From: Steromphala cineraria
Lineage: Eukaryota; Mollusca; Gastropoda; Trochida; Trochidae
Length of the DNA: 64,000 bases
NCBI GenBank assembly: GCA_916613615.1
Contig: OU744726.1
Location: forward strand, 56,312,987 to 56,376,986
Reading direction: 5' to 3'
Positions 35,819 to 46,755 of this stretch are shown here, piece after piece. Position 1 is the first letter of the stretch, and the number at the start of each line of letters is the position of its first letter. A program made the translations under genes and the position numbers. The notes under the pieces are model-generated. The model saw nothing but the letters and a program-made list of their open reading frames with translations. It was not told the origin of the DNA and did not search any database.

Positions 35819-36590
35819 TTACACCATGCTTAAGTTATAACCTTGCTGTGACCTTGACCTTTGACAGTTTGTAACCAAAACCTTTTGAAAATTGTTTACT
35901 TCTCCAAAAGATGATATATACCAAATTAGAACTTTATAGCACAAAAACTTTTAAAGTTATAGTGTTTTAAAGGATTTCTTTTAGGGTTTTAAAAACTCTT
36001 GACCTTGAAAGTGAGTATGTCAAAGAAATTCAAAAGATATGTAAACAGCAACACAGCAAATTAGTTCTTGAAAGGTTAATGGGATAACGTTATACCCAAA
36101 ATTGGTGTACATTGCATTAACTCATATTTCATGACCTTGACCTTTGACATTCAAGGTCACACAATCAATGAAGACTTTTCATTGAGTATAACATTCATGT
36201 AATGTTTCAAAGTGTTAATAGCTAAAATAAAGCAATTTTGCTAAACCATGCTTAAGTCGTGACCTTGCGGTGACCTTGACCTTTCACAGATTGTAGCAGA
36301 ATTTTTTTTACTTCTCCTACTTACTATGATATATACCAAGTAAGAGCTTCATACCACAAAAACTTTTCAAGTTATCGTGTTTACAAGGAATCCTTACAGT
36401 GATTAGATAACTCGTAATTTTGACCTTTGATCTTGAAAGTGAACATGTCAAAATAGATCCCCCGAGGTATAGGCAGTAAGTCATGAATAAGAGTTCTGGA
36501 AAGCTTAGAGGATAAAAGTTAAAACCAGTAGTACAAGTGAGGTGGCAGTGGAAACTGCACAAAAACTGAGGTCGGGGCTACTAAATATCG
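35819..36590. mobile_element. Family B copy, 5' truncated
   Basis: It begins after a T-run of about 18 bp with ACACCATGCTTAAGTTATAACC, carries three TGACCTTGACCTTT blocks, and ends AGTAGTACAAGTGAGGTGGCA, AAAACTGAGGTCGGGGCTACT. The CGG tract and hairpin are eroded. Confidence 0.75.
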
Positions 36591-36599
36591 ATTAACCAC

Positions 36600-37418
36600 A
36601 GTTGCTTACATTGTACAATTATCAACTTCAAGTGAGGTTGATCCAATGATTTGCCGACCTTGGACACTTGATATTCAACGACGAGGTGAATGTCACATGT
36701 ACAAGGTCAACAAATATTTGGATCAACAGAATCTGAAGTCTATAACTGTTTTATTATTTGAAAATGTTCTTGAATTAGGTTTCTTTTGTGACAATAAGGG
36801 ACATCACTCTAATTCAACACTGTAACAAAGCAATGCCTATTGTTTGATTAACAGCGTAACCTGTGTTGTGCGGAGGTCGAGACGTAATTCTCAAATCTAT
36901 TTTTAGCCACAAGAGGTGCCTGGATTGTTATAACAACCTCTTATGACTCACGCAGGTTGACATTTCTTGATGTGAATGCGGTCATGTTGCATCAATATTT
37001 ATGTAAACAAATCGTCAAAACAATTATCAGCTGACTTGGAACAGCGTATGAATTTCCATGAGTCCAAATAAAATAGTTCGCTATTTTTTGGATGTTTACA
37101 CATATCATACGCCTATAAACATGATACAAAGTATACTGGTGAAAAACACCGCTTGTGACGGCACAGAAGGTGAACAAGTGACACAAGCGAATGATTGATT
37201 TGTGCTGGGTAGCAAAAAGATAATGCATTTAAAAAACCGCTAAGAGAATATTCTTTCACATAAATCAACATTTTGTTGAGAATGTAAAATTTGACAGTCG
37301 CCACTTATGAGTCACGTGATTGGACAATGTCATGTGACGTTCCGTTTCTTTGCACACACATGTGTGTTACCAACTCATTGTTATCTAATGAGTGATCTCA
37401 CCACGGTTGAGTAATAAA
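36600..37418. other. Intron sequence with no recognised feature
   Basis: I see no ORF or repeat. A CCAAT-like and E-box-like stretch (GTCACGTGATTGGACAATG) is at about 37312, of unknown significance. Confidence 0.4.
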
Positions 37419-37420
37419 TA

Positions 37421-38497
37421 CCGTATATTTCAATGTATAAGGCGAGTTTTTTATGCCAGAAATTAGGGGGCCAAAGAAGGGGGTCGCCCAATACACAAGG
37501 TCAAAAACTAGAGGCCAAGTGAGGGGTATCTGCCAACCCAACAAGTCAAGCGAGTCGATGTTTACACCGGATGTCCATTACACAATCATCGATGTCATCT
37601 CAAATTTAATCTTGTAAAATAAAATACCTTTGTCTTATTGTTATTTTTAAATGAAAATATAGAGAGAAATATGAATGAAAATTCAAAATAACTTATCAAT
37701 CAAAGTTATCCATGTACCGGACCAAAGGAAATATTCCAACACGTGTTTGCTTGCCGATAACATGTTATGTTAGTGTCGGTGTCATACGAGATAGAACCTC
37801 GTGATGAAATAACTTGACATAATTGAAGAAAAAAATAAATTTATAATGATTAATTGATTAATTAACATTGTTTTGATGACTGATATCGTAACTTTATTTT
37901 TCTCTATTGATATACTTAACAAAACTTATGCTGCCCAAATTATTTTATCAATTATGAAGGCGATGTATAACTCAGTTTTTACTAGGCAGCAATTATTCTT
38001 TACACCGGTTAGGCCTTTTCAATATGCAATTTGTGTTAGATTTTCTGATTGGTGCACTATTACAACTTCTTTTCTTTTAACCAATGAAACGGCTTGAAAC
38101 AAATATAGCAATACCAGTATGTTGACTGAACGTTTGTTTAGATTTCTGAATGAGAATGATGAAAACGAAACACGACACAGTAATGGGAGTTTGTTGACTG
38201 TAGCCTTGCTTGTTATCAGAAGCAAATGATAAATCATTGAATAAAATAACATACACCGTAAGTAAGTTTAAGTTATTTATTTTTCAATTACACATGACAT
38301 TTCACTTAAAAATTACCGACCTGAATTTACCCATACGCAATCTTGTCAACGAGTTGTCTGTCATGTCGACTGTTTCAGCGACCTGCTAGAAGGGTTGTCG
38401 CCTTATTAATGAGATATATGATTTTGGCAGCAATTTGGGGGGCTGAGAAAGGGGGTCGCCCTATGTACGAGGTCGCCGTATACATTGTAATATACGG
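37421..38497. mobile_element. 1.08-kb TIR element with TA duplication
   Basis: The left end CCGTATATTTCAATGTATAA and right end (reverse complement CCGTATATTACAATGTATAC) match at 18 of the first 20 bases. TA flanks both sides (37419-37420, 38498-38499). AAAGGGGGTCGCCC repeats lie inside each end. The CCGTAT start and TA duplication match the MITE at 61226, suggesting one superfamily (Tc1/mariner or ISL2EU-like, unresolved). No transposase is seen. Confidence 0.82.
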
Positions 38498-38705
38498 TAG
38501 GTATTTCATAATTGCATATTGTTTTTGAAAAAGTGAAAAATCAGAAGATAATTTACAAATTTTATTTTATTTTGACATTTAATAATGCATCAAAAATATG
38601 TTGTCAGGAAATTATTACGACCACGTTTTACGTTTCATACATTGTTTTCAAATCGACTTGCGGATAGGTTAATTCCCTCTTACTTGGCTAATGAAAAGAA
38701 TTGTA

Positions 38706-39443
38706 ACAAGCAGCTGACATGGTCGAGCTATATCCCCGCAAATTGCTCAATATGTATAGGTTTTCCTTATCACATTGCCGATTAATATTTGTCGCACAAA
38801 TAACACAACTTTTCCAGGATATGAAGGAAAGTGTTCTAATCCAAAAACTAAATGATACCAACTTTATGTCCACTGTTGGGCATAATTCGAGTAAACTGAC
38901 AAAATTACAATAAAACGAATGAATTTATGTATTATGTATTTGGATCTCCAAGATCAATTTGATCATATGCAAACAAACATATTTTGAATTTCTATATCAA
39001 ATTTGATCCAAATGTAATGATTAGTTAAGAAGTAATGAGCAGGACAGGACTTGTATCAGTTTTCCAACAGAGTCCTCATTTTTTGCCAAAAAAGGCAAAA
39101 TTTTATAAAAATGTTTTCAAAATTGCTCTTCGTGACACACCTTCATATGATTATGTATCTCCATATCAAATTTGATCAATATGTGATGATTAATTTAGAA
39201 GATGAAAGCCGGACAGGACTTGTAACAGATTTCTTACAAATTTACCACTTTTCCCCAAAAATCCTATTATTTTATGTAGATTTTCATAAAAATGTTACTC
39301 ATGACACATTATTACATGTTTCTTCATTTCCATGACGAATTTGATTAGTTTTTTTACAAAGTTATGAGCCAGACACAAAGTGTAACGGACGGACGGTACC
39401 AATTTTAATACCCCCCACAACTTCGTTGTTGCAGGGGATAACA
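38706..39443. mobile_element. Family D Helentron-like element, short copy
   Basis: The 5' end CAGCTGACATGGTCGAGC then TATATCCCCGCAA is followed by one to two core units, a short GGAC tract and a mutated 3' hairpin (CCCCACAAC..GTTGCAGGGGATAA). Confidence 0.83.
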
Positions 39444-40378
39444 AATATCTCTCTACCAATAAGTACAAATGTTGTTGACTAAACATTCATTTTTTATAAG
39501 AATGATAAATATATTATCTGATTAAAACAAACAACAAAAACCTAAGTGGACACTTGTAATTTCTCTTATCATATTCATTTAGATTTAGATACATCCTGTA
39601 AGTCATTAAAAAACAGGTACCAAGTCATCAGAAGTTATTTTTGGTGGTCCTTCAAAGTTTCAATCAGATTGCAGACTTGCCGAATTTTTAACCCTGATAC
39701 AACATATTTATCTTACTGTTATGTCATAAGAAACATAAGCTTAATTTTACCTTGACTGTCGTTAACAAATGAGCCATCACCGCTTGAACAACCTTGACCC
39801 TTCATGTAAACAAAATGGCATCGTCCAACCCGATTGAAATGTCATAAATCCTGTTACCTAAAACTACTACACAAAACATGCTTAAAAACTATGTTACTTT
39901 AATTCTATAGCATGTACAAGTAATGCAATACGGAATTTGTCTGAAAATAAAACAAAGATGAGATAACCTATAATTTATAATCATGGAAACAATTTATCGA
40001 ACCTAAAACTCTCCACACCGCATGCGTCATTTGGTAACATCATCTTTACGCTATGCGACACCTCTTCTTGTAGAGGAGCTGTTGCTATGGCAGCAGGGTA
40101 CATGAAATTTGTACACCATGAGAGGCGAGACTCGCGGGGTACATAAGGTGAAACAAATTGATCGTCAGCCAATCAAAAACGAGTATTTTACAAGTTTGCT
40201 GGGTTCACACAAGGATCAATGTAGCTTTGACATCACTCATTTTCCAGTGCAAAAACACAACCTGACATTCAAATCTAAATTGCTTTTGCTTATGTAATAG
40301 ACATTTTCTGAAAATGTCTTGCAAATTTGAGGGGCAAATTAGAGAAATAATGGTAATGTAAGGTTTGTGGAGAAATAC
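39444..40378. other. Intron sequence with no recognised feature
   Basis: No conserved ORF and no repeat is recognised up to the donor of exon 6. Confidence 0.4.
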
Positions 40379-40546
40379 CTTGCGTTGCAGAACATTGACC
40401 CGCCGTTCCTTGATATCCAAATGATCTCTGAGCTCAGATGACTCGGCCTCCAGTCGCCGCTTCTCTGCACTTGCATTGTGGGACTGCTTGTTCTTCTTGT
40501 CTATAGCAAACTCTTTCTCCTTCATTCGATCCTGTAGGTCTTCTAT
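40379..40546 (-). CDS. ERC: ERC exon 6 (coiled coil)
   Basis: This 168-nt, phase-0 exon encodes residues 574-629 (IEDLQDRMKEKEFAID to VNVLQRK). The end, LDIKERRVNVLQRK, is almost the vertebrate LDVKERKVNVLQKK. The acceptor is CGTTGCAG and the donor is GTATTT. The last residues join smoothly in register with exon 7 (MESLEELIKEKDEQL). Confidence 0.96.
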
Positions 40547-40794
40547 CTGCAACGGAAAATTTATTCAAAAAGTTGTATGTAAACAAATGTTGTAAGCTAA
40601 GAACGCCTTGCTTTGTCTAACTTTACAACCAATGGTCTTTGATGACTCAAAACAATACTGAAGCTAACAGAAACGTCATATCAACTCTGACAATTAGTTT
40701 TACATTTATTTTTAACGAAATTAAAAGTTGTCCATGAAAACATCATTTGTTTGATTATATTGATAATATCACTTTATCATCCTCAGTACATACA

Positions 40795-41004
40795 TACATA
40801 ATTGGGAATTCGGGTTGTGCCTAAGCACCCGGCAGCCACAGTGCAGCGCCAGTTAATACGTTATTCTGCCTTTACAATGTTGAGTGTCAAGCAAGACAGC
40901 AACAACTCCCACCTTTTAACATCTTTTGGCATGACGCGACCGGGAATCAAACTCCGTTCTTCCGGGTGACGAGCGGACACTCTACCACTAAGCTACGCCC
41001 CTGG
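40795..41004 (-). mobile_element. tRNA-derived SINE
   Basis: Read on the minus strand, it starts with a tRNA-like head: GGGGCGTAGCTTAGTGGTAG (A box), an anticodon-loop-like TCGTCAC consistent with tRNA-Asp origin, and GAGTTTGATTCCC (degraded B box). The body contains GGTGGGAGTTGTTGCTGTC and the 3' tail is ATGTATGTATGT. These are standard SINE parts. It is not a functional tRNA because stem pairing is imperfect and it continues into a SINE body. Confidence 0.8.
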
Positions 41005-41120
41005 TTATATTTCACGTTTTAAGATCGTTCTATATAATTTTCTAAATAATGTTTCAAACATACTGTACTTGTGTTGTCAAACAAGGAAAAGTTGTCAACG
41101 ATATTCAAAAACAAAAAACA

Positions 41121-41680
41121 ACAAGATGTGTTTGTGAAACACGAATGCCCCCGGATGCATCCTGCTCGCTGTGTCAAGGTCAAGGTCACAAGGTCAAATG
41201 TCATGGTGTCATCTGAAAGGTCTCATCACAAGGGATCCATATGTCAAGTATCAAAGAGCTAGCTCTGACCAATCAAAAGTTATGACCAAGGTTAAAGTTT
41301 TTGTGGACAAACGGACAGACGGACGGACGGACGGAAAAGGTCAAATATCATGGTGTCATCTGAAAGGTCTCATCACAAGGGATACACATGTCAAGTATCA
41401 AAGACCTAGCACTGACAGTATAGAAACTATAGCCAAGGTTAAAGTTTTCGGAAAAGGCTCGCTGTGTCAAGGTCAAGGTCACAAGGTCAAATGTCATGGT
41501 GTCATCTGAAAGGTCTCATCACAAGGGATCCATATGTCAAGTATCAAAGACCTAGCTCTGACCAATCAAAAGTTATGACCAAGGTTAAAGTTTTTGTGGA
41601 CAAACGGACAGACAGACAGACGGACGGACAGGTGAAAAACAATATACCCCCGGAATCTCCGATTCGGGGGCATAAAAACC
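41121..41680. mobile_element. Family C Helentron-like element, copy 2
   Basis: It is almost identical to 28748-29465 at both ends and in the core but shorter by one unit and with shorter GGAC tracts. High similarity suggests recent activity. Confidence 0.87.
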
Positions 41681-43040
41681 ATCTCGGCTGCGGTAGCGCA
41701 TATGAGAAGAGCCCTATTAAAACTAAAATGGTTAAAATCAAATTATTCTTTCAAAAACAACATCCAATGAATAAACACCTTATTTATATAAAACAAATTG
41801 TCTCGTATCAATTCGAATATTGCAAAAAGAAATGAAAACTAATCGGTCCTTCTAAAGATGTAAATGTAAGTATCAGATTTGTGATGCTTTTTGATACCAC
41901 CCCTTAACAGTGAAATGTACATTGCACGTGAATCTTGCTTACTTGGCTGTTAGCTTGGGCCTCACTACACCCTCGCCACAAAGCGTGAAATACAGAGCTC
42001 CAGATAAGCTGGGTATTTGCATATTATACGCGACAGAAAAGTCAAAATACGCAAGCAAAATAATTGTCTGTGTACAGAAAATCATTAAATATTTACTTTT
42101 ACGCTACATAAAAATAAGAGTGCATATTTACCCAATACAACAAAATCACAGTGGGTATCGTATCAATTTCACCAATCGAATAAGTTCATGAAAAACTTAA
42201 TTTTATGTTGTAAAAAATAAGTGTTACACTGTGTCAAATCGGCTTCGCTGACTATTCCGAACACCAATTAGAACTCACTCGTGGTTTTTTACTGATCTTT
42301 TGGTTGCTAGTTGTGTGAGGAGTTTGAAGGCTATTTCGTTCTCCTTGATCGGGGCCTGGTTAGTTTATGTGTACACCCTAAACTAGCATGAAACATGTTT
42401 ACACTCGGTTTTCGTCTTTCTTTTCTTTCGGATTTATGAATCGAATATGTTTGTTAATTGTAAAACCTGCCTTTTGATATAAAGAAAGCCAAAGAAATAG
42501 CAGTAGACAAAAAATAATTATTTTGCTGACGATGATTCAAGAACAAATTCAAGATGATAAGTGTTTAGTAATCAATTAAGGAAATGAAATCATAAACTTC
42601 CTAATCTGAACTACATCAGTGATTTTTGCATGCATTTTTAGATGAAGAAAATACCTCCTTCTTTTACTTTGTATTGTGTTTCAACCCTCAAATGTTCTGC
42701 TGTTTCTTGATCAGTCAAATATAAAGTATAGTGAGGACTCAAACATAAACTTATGGCTTATATCAGCATTGGTCAATGTACGTGGTCGAAAGCTTCCATG
42801 TCGTCGTAACAGTAAACACATGCCTCAGAATGTGTGTTTTTCAAATGTCATATTTAAGTCGTAATTTTATGACAATAAACTAAACAAGTGAATACAGCTT
42901 GTCTATTCTTTTTTTGTTGATTAAAAGTTTATAACATCTTGAACTTGTCATTTCCAATTGAATCTCCACATTTTAAAAAAGTGATGGGTATCAAAAAGTA
43001 TAGATACCCACTTCAAATTAGAAATACCCACTTAGTTTTC
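41681..43040. other. Intron sequence with no recognised feature
   Basis: A+T-rich; I see no supported gene or repeat. Confidence 0.4.
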
Positions 43041-43043
43041 AAA

Positions 43044-43842
43044 CTAGATTAGCGTTTGCGGGATACCGCAAAAGCAGAGCAGCCCCGGAACTTGGGGTTT
43101 CGCCTTACCCTGTTCCGCCTTTTACAGGCCTCACCAAATTGGGAATTTTCTCGTGACCTTGACCTTTGACACTCAAGGTCACACAATCAATGAACACATT
43201 TCATTGAGTATAACATTATTGTAATGAAATAAAGTGTTAAAAATACAATTAATCCATTTTCTCCATATATGTTGACCTTGCTGTGACCTTGACCTTCGAC
43301 AGTTAGTACCCAAAACTTTTTGAAAATGTTGAACTTCTCAAGAGATAATATATACAAAATCTAAACTTCATAGCACAAAAACTTTTCAAGTTATTGTGTT
43401 TACAAGGAATTGCAATAACTCATATCTCATGACCTTGACCTTTGACCTTCAAGGTCACACAAACATTGAACACTTTTTTTTGAGTATAACAATCATGTAT
43501 TGATTAAAAGTGTTCATAGTTAAAATAAAGCATTTTCGCTAAAACATGCTTACGTCATGACCTTGCTGTGACCTTGACCTTTGACGGATTGTAGCCAAAA
43601 CCTTTTCAAATTTTTTTACTTTTCCAAGGATGATATATACCAAGTTAGAGCTTCATAGCACAAAAACTTTTCAAGTTATCGCGTTTACAAGGAATTCTTA
43701 GTGTGAATACATAGCTCGTGACCTTGACCTTTGACCTTGAAAGTGAACATGTCAAAATCGTTCCCCCGAGGTATGAGGAGTAAGGTATGAATAAGAGTTC
43801 TGGAAAGCTTAGGGGAAAAAAGTTATAGCTAGTAGTACGAGT

Positions 43843-43879
<37 letters not shown>

Positions 43880-43905
43880 TGGAAACTTCACAAAAACTGC
43901 TAAAT
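43044..43905. mobile_element. Family B Helentron-like element, copy 2, hairpin lost
   Basis: The 5' end is like that at 6661 (one base change in the hairpin loop) and the core is shorter. Eleven CGG triplets occupy 43844-43876, then AAAACTGCTAAATA. The 28-nt 3' hairpin of copy 1 is cleanly absent. Confidence 0.85.
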
Positions 43906-44426
43906 ACAGGTAACATACCCACATAGACAAACGTTATCTGGAGCTCTGCAATATCTTATCTAAAAGCGATGGTTTCTTAAACAACATTATTTTGTAAATT
44001 GTTGATGAATACAATTTTCAACAATTGTCCGATTGAATATGTCTTTCTATCCACTTTGTGTTGTTTTAATCTTTCTTACGATCATTTGCTTTCGGTTAAA
44101 TTATTATTTATAGGGGTAGATGTGCGAATCTTTACGGATCTATTTCTATAATTAACCGAAAATAATTTAGTAAAATGTGAATATCATTTAAATCAGCTAG
44201 CTCATCGAAGGGTGTCATATTTTTGCAAATCAAATGTTGTTTAAAAGGTGGTCTGTGATTGGCTAAAATTTTATCGCGAACCATCACGATTCAACTTTAT
44301 CATTGGCTGGATCAGAGGTCACAGGCGCAGGTTTCAGTGGGGTTTTCACCCAGGGTATGAAAGTGGAGCTTCAGCGTATACATACGTTTTACCCTGAGAC
44401 AGGATGAGATAAATATGGTGTTATGT

Positions 44427-44700
44427 TATTAGTAGGGGCCCACAGGGTCACGAAATGTAAAATTTAGAATCCTCATTACTGAGTCTGTACATACAGGGAT
44501 TTGGAAAGACATCTTTGACAATGGGCCATTTTCAGGGTTTTGAGCACTATTCTGAATTTTAAATGGGCAATAGTAAACTTCAAAATTTTAATGGGCCATT
44601 TTTTCATCCAATGTGCAAAATGGTCCAGGGCCCCTGCCTTTCCCAATCACTGACATAAAACTTCAGCTTTCTAGGCCTTATACTTCATCTAAAAGTCAGC
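44427..44700. mobile_element. Family A core fragment carrying a MITE
   Basis: TTATTAGTAGGGGCCCACAG and CTTCAGCTTTCTAGGCCTTA are family-A phrases interrupted at TCTGTACATA by the MITE at 44494-44652. Confidence 0.7.
44494..44652. mobile_element. 159-bp MITE with ACATA target duplication
   Basis: The termini CAGGGATTTGGAAAG and, reverse-complemented, CAGTGATTGGGAAAG continue inward with shared ATGGGCCATTTT. ACATA is on both sides (44489-44493, 44653-44657), and the empty family-A site would read TCTGTACATAAAACTTC. Five-base duplications are known from some hAT and Transib groups; not resolved. Confidence 0.8.
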
Positions 44701-44874
44701 ACATGTAATTATTTGGTTCAATCAAGAAATCAGGGTTGATGGTTCTGACTCCAACAAAGAGTCTGAAATCCAATCACAAGGAACGTAGGCATCATTTGAC
44801 ACATAGCATGTACACCACCACCACAGTGACTACAAATCTCTAGGAGAGACTACATGAGAGACTAAAGCACATAC

Positions 44875-45042
44875 ATCAGTTTGCAGCATGCCAGTGTGGA
44901 GCTCCTTGGCTGTGATCTGCTCCTTCAGTACGAGGATGTACTGCTTCTGCTCCGAGTGCTGTCGCTCAAGGGTCTCCACCTTCATCCTCATTCCCGCCAT
45001 CGTCGTCTCCTTCTTACCCAGCTCACTCTTCAGCTGCTCAAC
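44875..45042 (-). CDS. ERC: ERC exon 5 (coiled coil)
   Basis: This 168-nt, phase-0 exon encodes residues 518-573, running from VEQLKSELGKKE to TGMLQTD. It aligns with the vertebrate segment TLTNQFSDSKQHIEVLKES and ILQTEVDA. The donor is GTATGT. The acceptor, GTGGAGCAG then GTTGAGCAG, is itself the last member of the 35-bp tandem array at 45043-46755. The join to exon 4 skips about 25 residues present in vertebrate ERC, so an unrecognised small exon in the 4.4-kb intron is possible. Confidence 0.94.
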
Positions 45043-46755
45043 CTGCTCCACAAACACATCCAGTAATGTGATAACACCTGCTCCAGAAATAAAACCCAGT
45101 AATATGATAACACCTGCTCAACATACAAAATCCAGGGATCTAATAACATCTGTTCATTCAGTAAATAATCACACCTGCTCCACACAAAAAACCCAGTAAT
45201 GTGATAACACCTGCTCCAGAAATAAAACCCAGTAATGTAATAACACCTGCAAAACAAACAAAACCCAGTGATGTAATAACACCTGTTCATTCAGTAAATA
45301 ATCACACCTGCTCCACACATAAAAACCAGTAATGTGATAACACCTGCTCAACAAATAAATCCAGTGATGCTACACCTGCTCCACAAACACACCCAGTAAT
45401 GTAATAATACCTGCTCCACAAACAAATCCAGTAATGAAATCACACCTGCTCCATAAACACACCCAGTAAAGAAATGACACCTGCTCCACAAACACGTCCA
45501 GTAATGGAATCACACCTGCTCCACAAACACACCCAGTAATGTAATCAAACCTGCTCCACAAACACACCCAGTAATGTAATGACACCTGTTTCACAGACAC
45601 ACCCAGGAATGTAATGACACCTGCTCCATAAACACACCCAGTAAAGAAATGACACCTGCTCCACAAACATGTCCAGTAATGTAATCACACCTGCTAAACA
45701 AACACACCCAGTAATGTAATCACACCTGCTCAACAAACACACCCGGTAATTTAATCACACCTGCTTCACAAACACACCCAGTAATGTAATAATACCTGCT
45801 CCACAAACAAATCTAGTAATAAAATCACATGTGCTCCACAAACACACCCAGTAATGTAATCACACCTGCTCCACAAAAACATCCAGTTATGTTATCAAAA
45901 ATGCTCCACAAACACAACCAGTAATGTAATCACACCTGCTCCACAGACACATCCAGTAATGTAATCACACCTGCTCCACAAACACACCCAGTAATGTAAT
46001 GACACATGCTCCATAAACACACCCAGTAATGTCATCACACCTGCTCCACAAACACACCCGGTAATTTAATCACACCTGCTCCACAAACAAATCCAGTAAT
46101 GTAATAACACCTTCTCCACAAACACACCCAGTAATGTAATAATACCTGCTCCACAAACACACCCAGTAATGTAATCACACCTGCTCCACAGACACACCCA
46201 GTAATGTAATAATACCTGCTCCACAAACACACCCAGTAATGTAATCACACCTTCTCCACAAACACACCCAGTAATGTAATAATACCTGCTCCACAAACAC
46301 AACCAGTAATGTAATCACACCTGCTCCACAGACACACCCAGTAGTGTAATCACACCTGCTCCACAGACACACCCAGTAATGTAATGGCACCTGCTCCACA
46401 AACACACCCAGTAATGTAATCACATCTGCTCCACAGACACACCCAGGAATGTAATCACACCTGCTCCACAAACACACCCAGTAATGTAATCACACCTGCT
46501 CCACAAACACACCCGGTAATTTAATCACACCTGCTCCACAAACAAATCCAGTAATGTAATAACACCTTCTCCACAAACACACCCAGTAATGTAATGGCAC
46601 CTGCTCCACAAACACACCCAGTAATGTAATCACACCTGCTCCACAAACACACCCAGTAATGTAATCACACCTGCTCCACAAACACACCCAGTAATGTAAT
46701 CACACCTGCTCCACAAACAAATCCAGAAATGTAAACGCTGCTGCTCAAAAACACA
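45043..46755. repeat. 35-bp minisatellite, about 48 copies, starting at the exon 5 acceptor
   Basis: The unit is CCTGCTCCACAAACACACCC then AGTAATGTAATCACA. On the minus strand each reads ACTGGGTGTGTTTGTGGAGC then AGGTGTGATT, which copies the real exon 5 acceptor (TGTTTGTGGAGCAG). Copies nearest the exon are the most divergent and longer; copies further away are homogeneous. Confidence 0.97.

Noticed and set aside
40928..41004. Functional tRNA-Asp gene
   Set aside because: The A box is good, but the B box and anticodon stem are imperfect and the sequence continues into a SINE body and tail.
45030..46687. Repeated CLWSRCDYITG-type minus-strand ORFs
   Set aside because: They are translations of the 35-bp minisatellite, not a secreted cysteine-rich protein.
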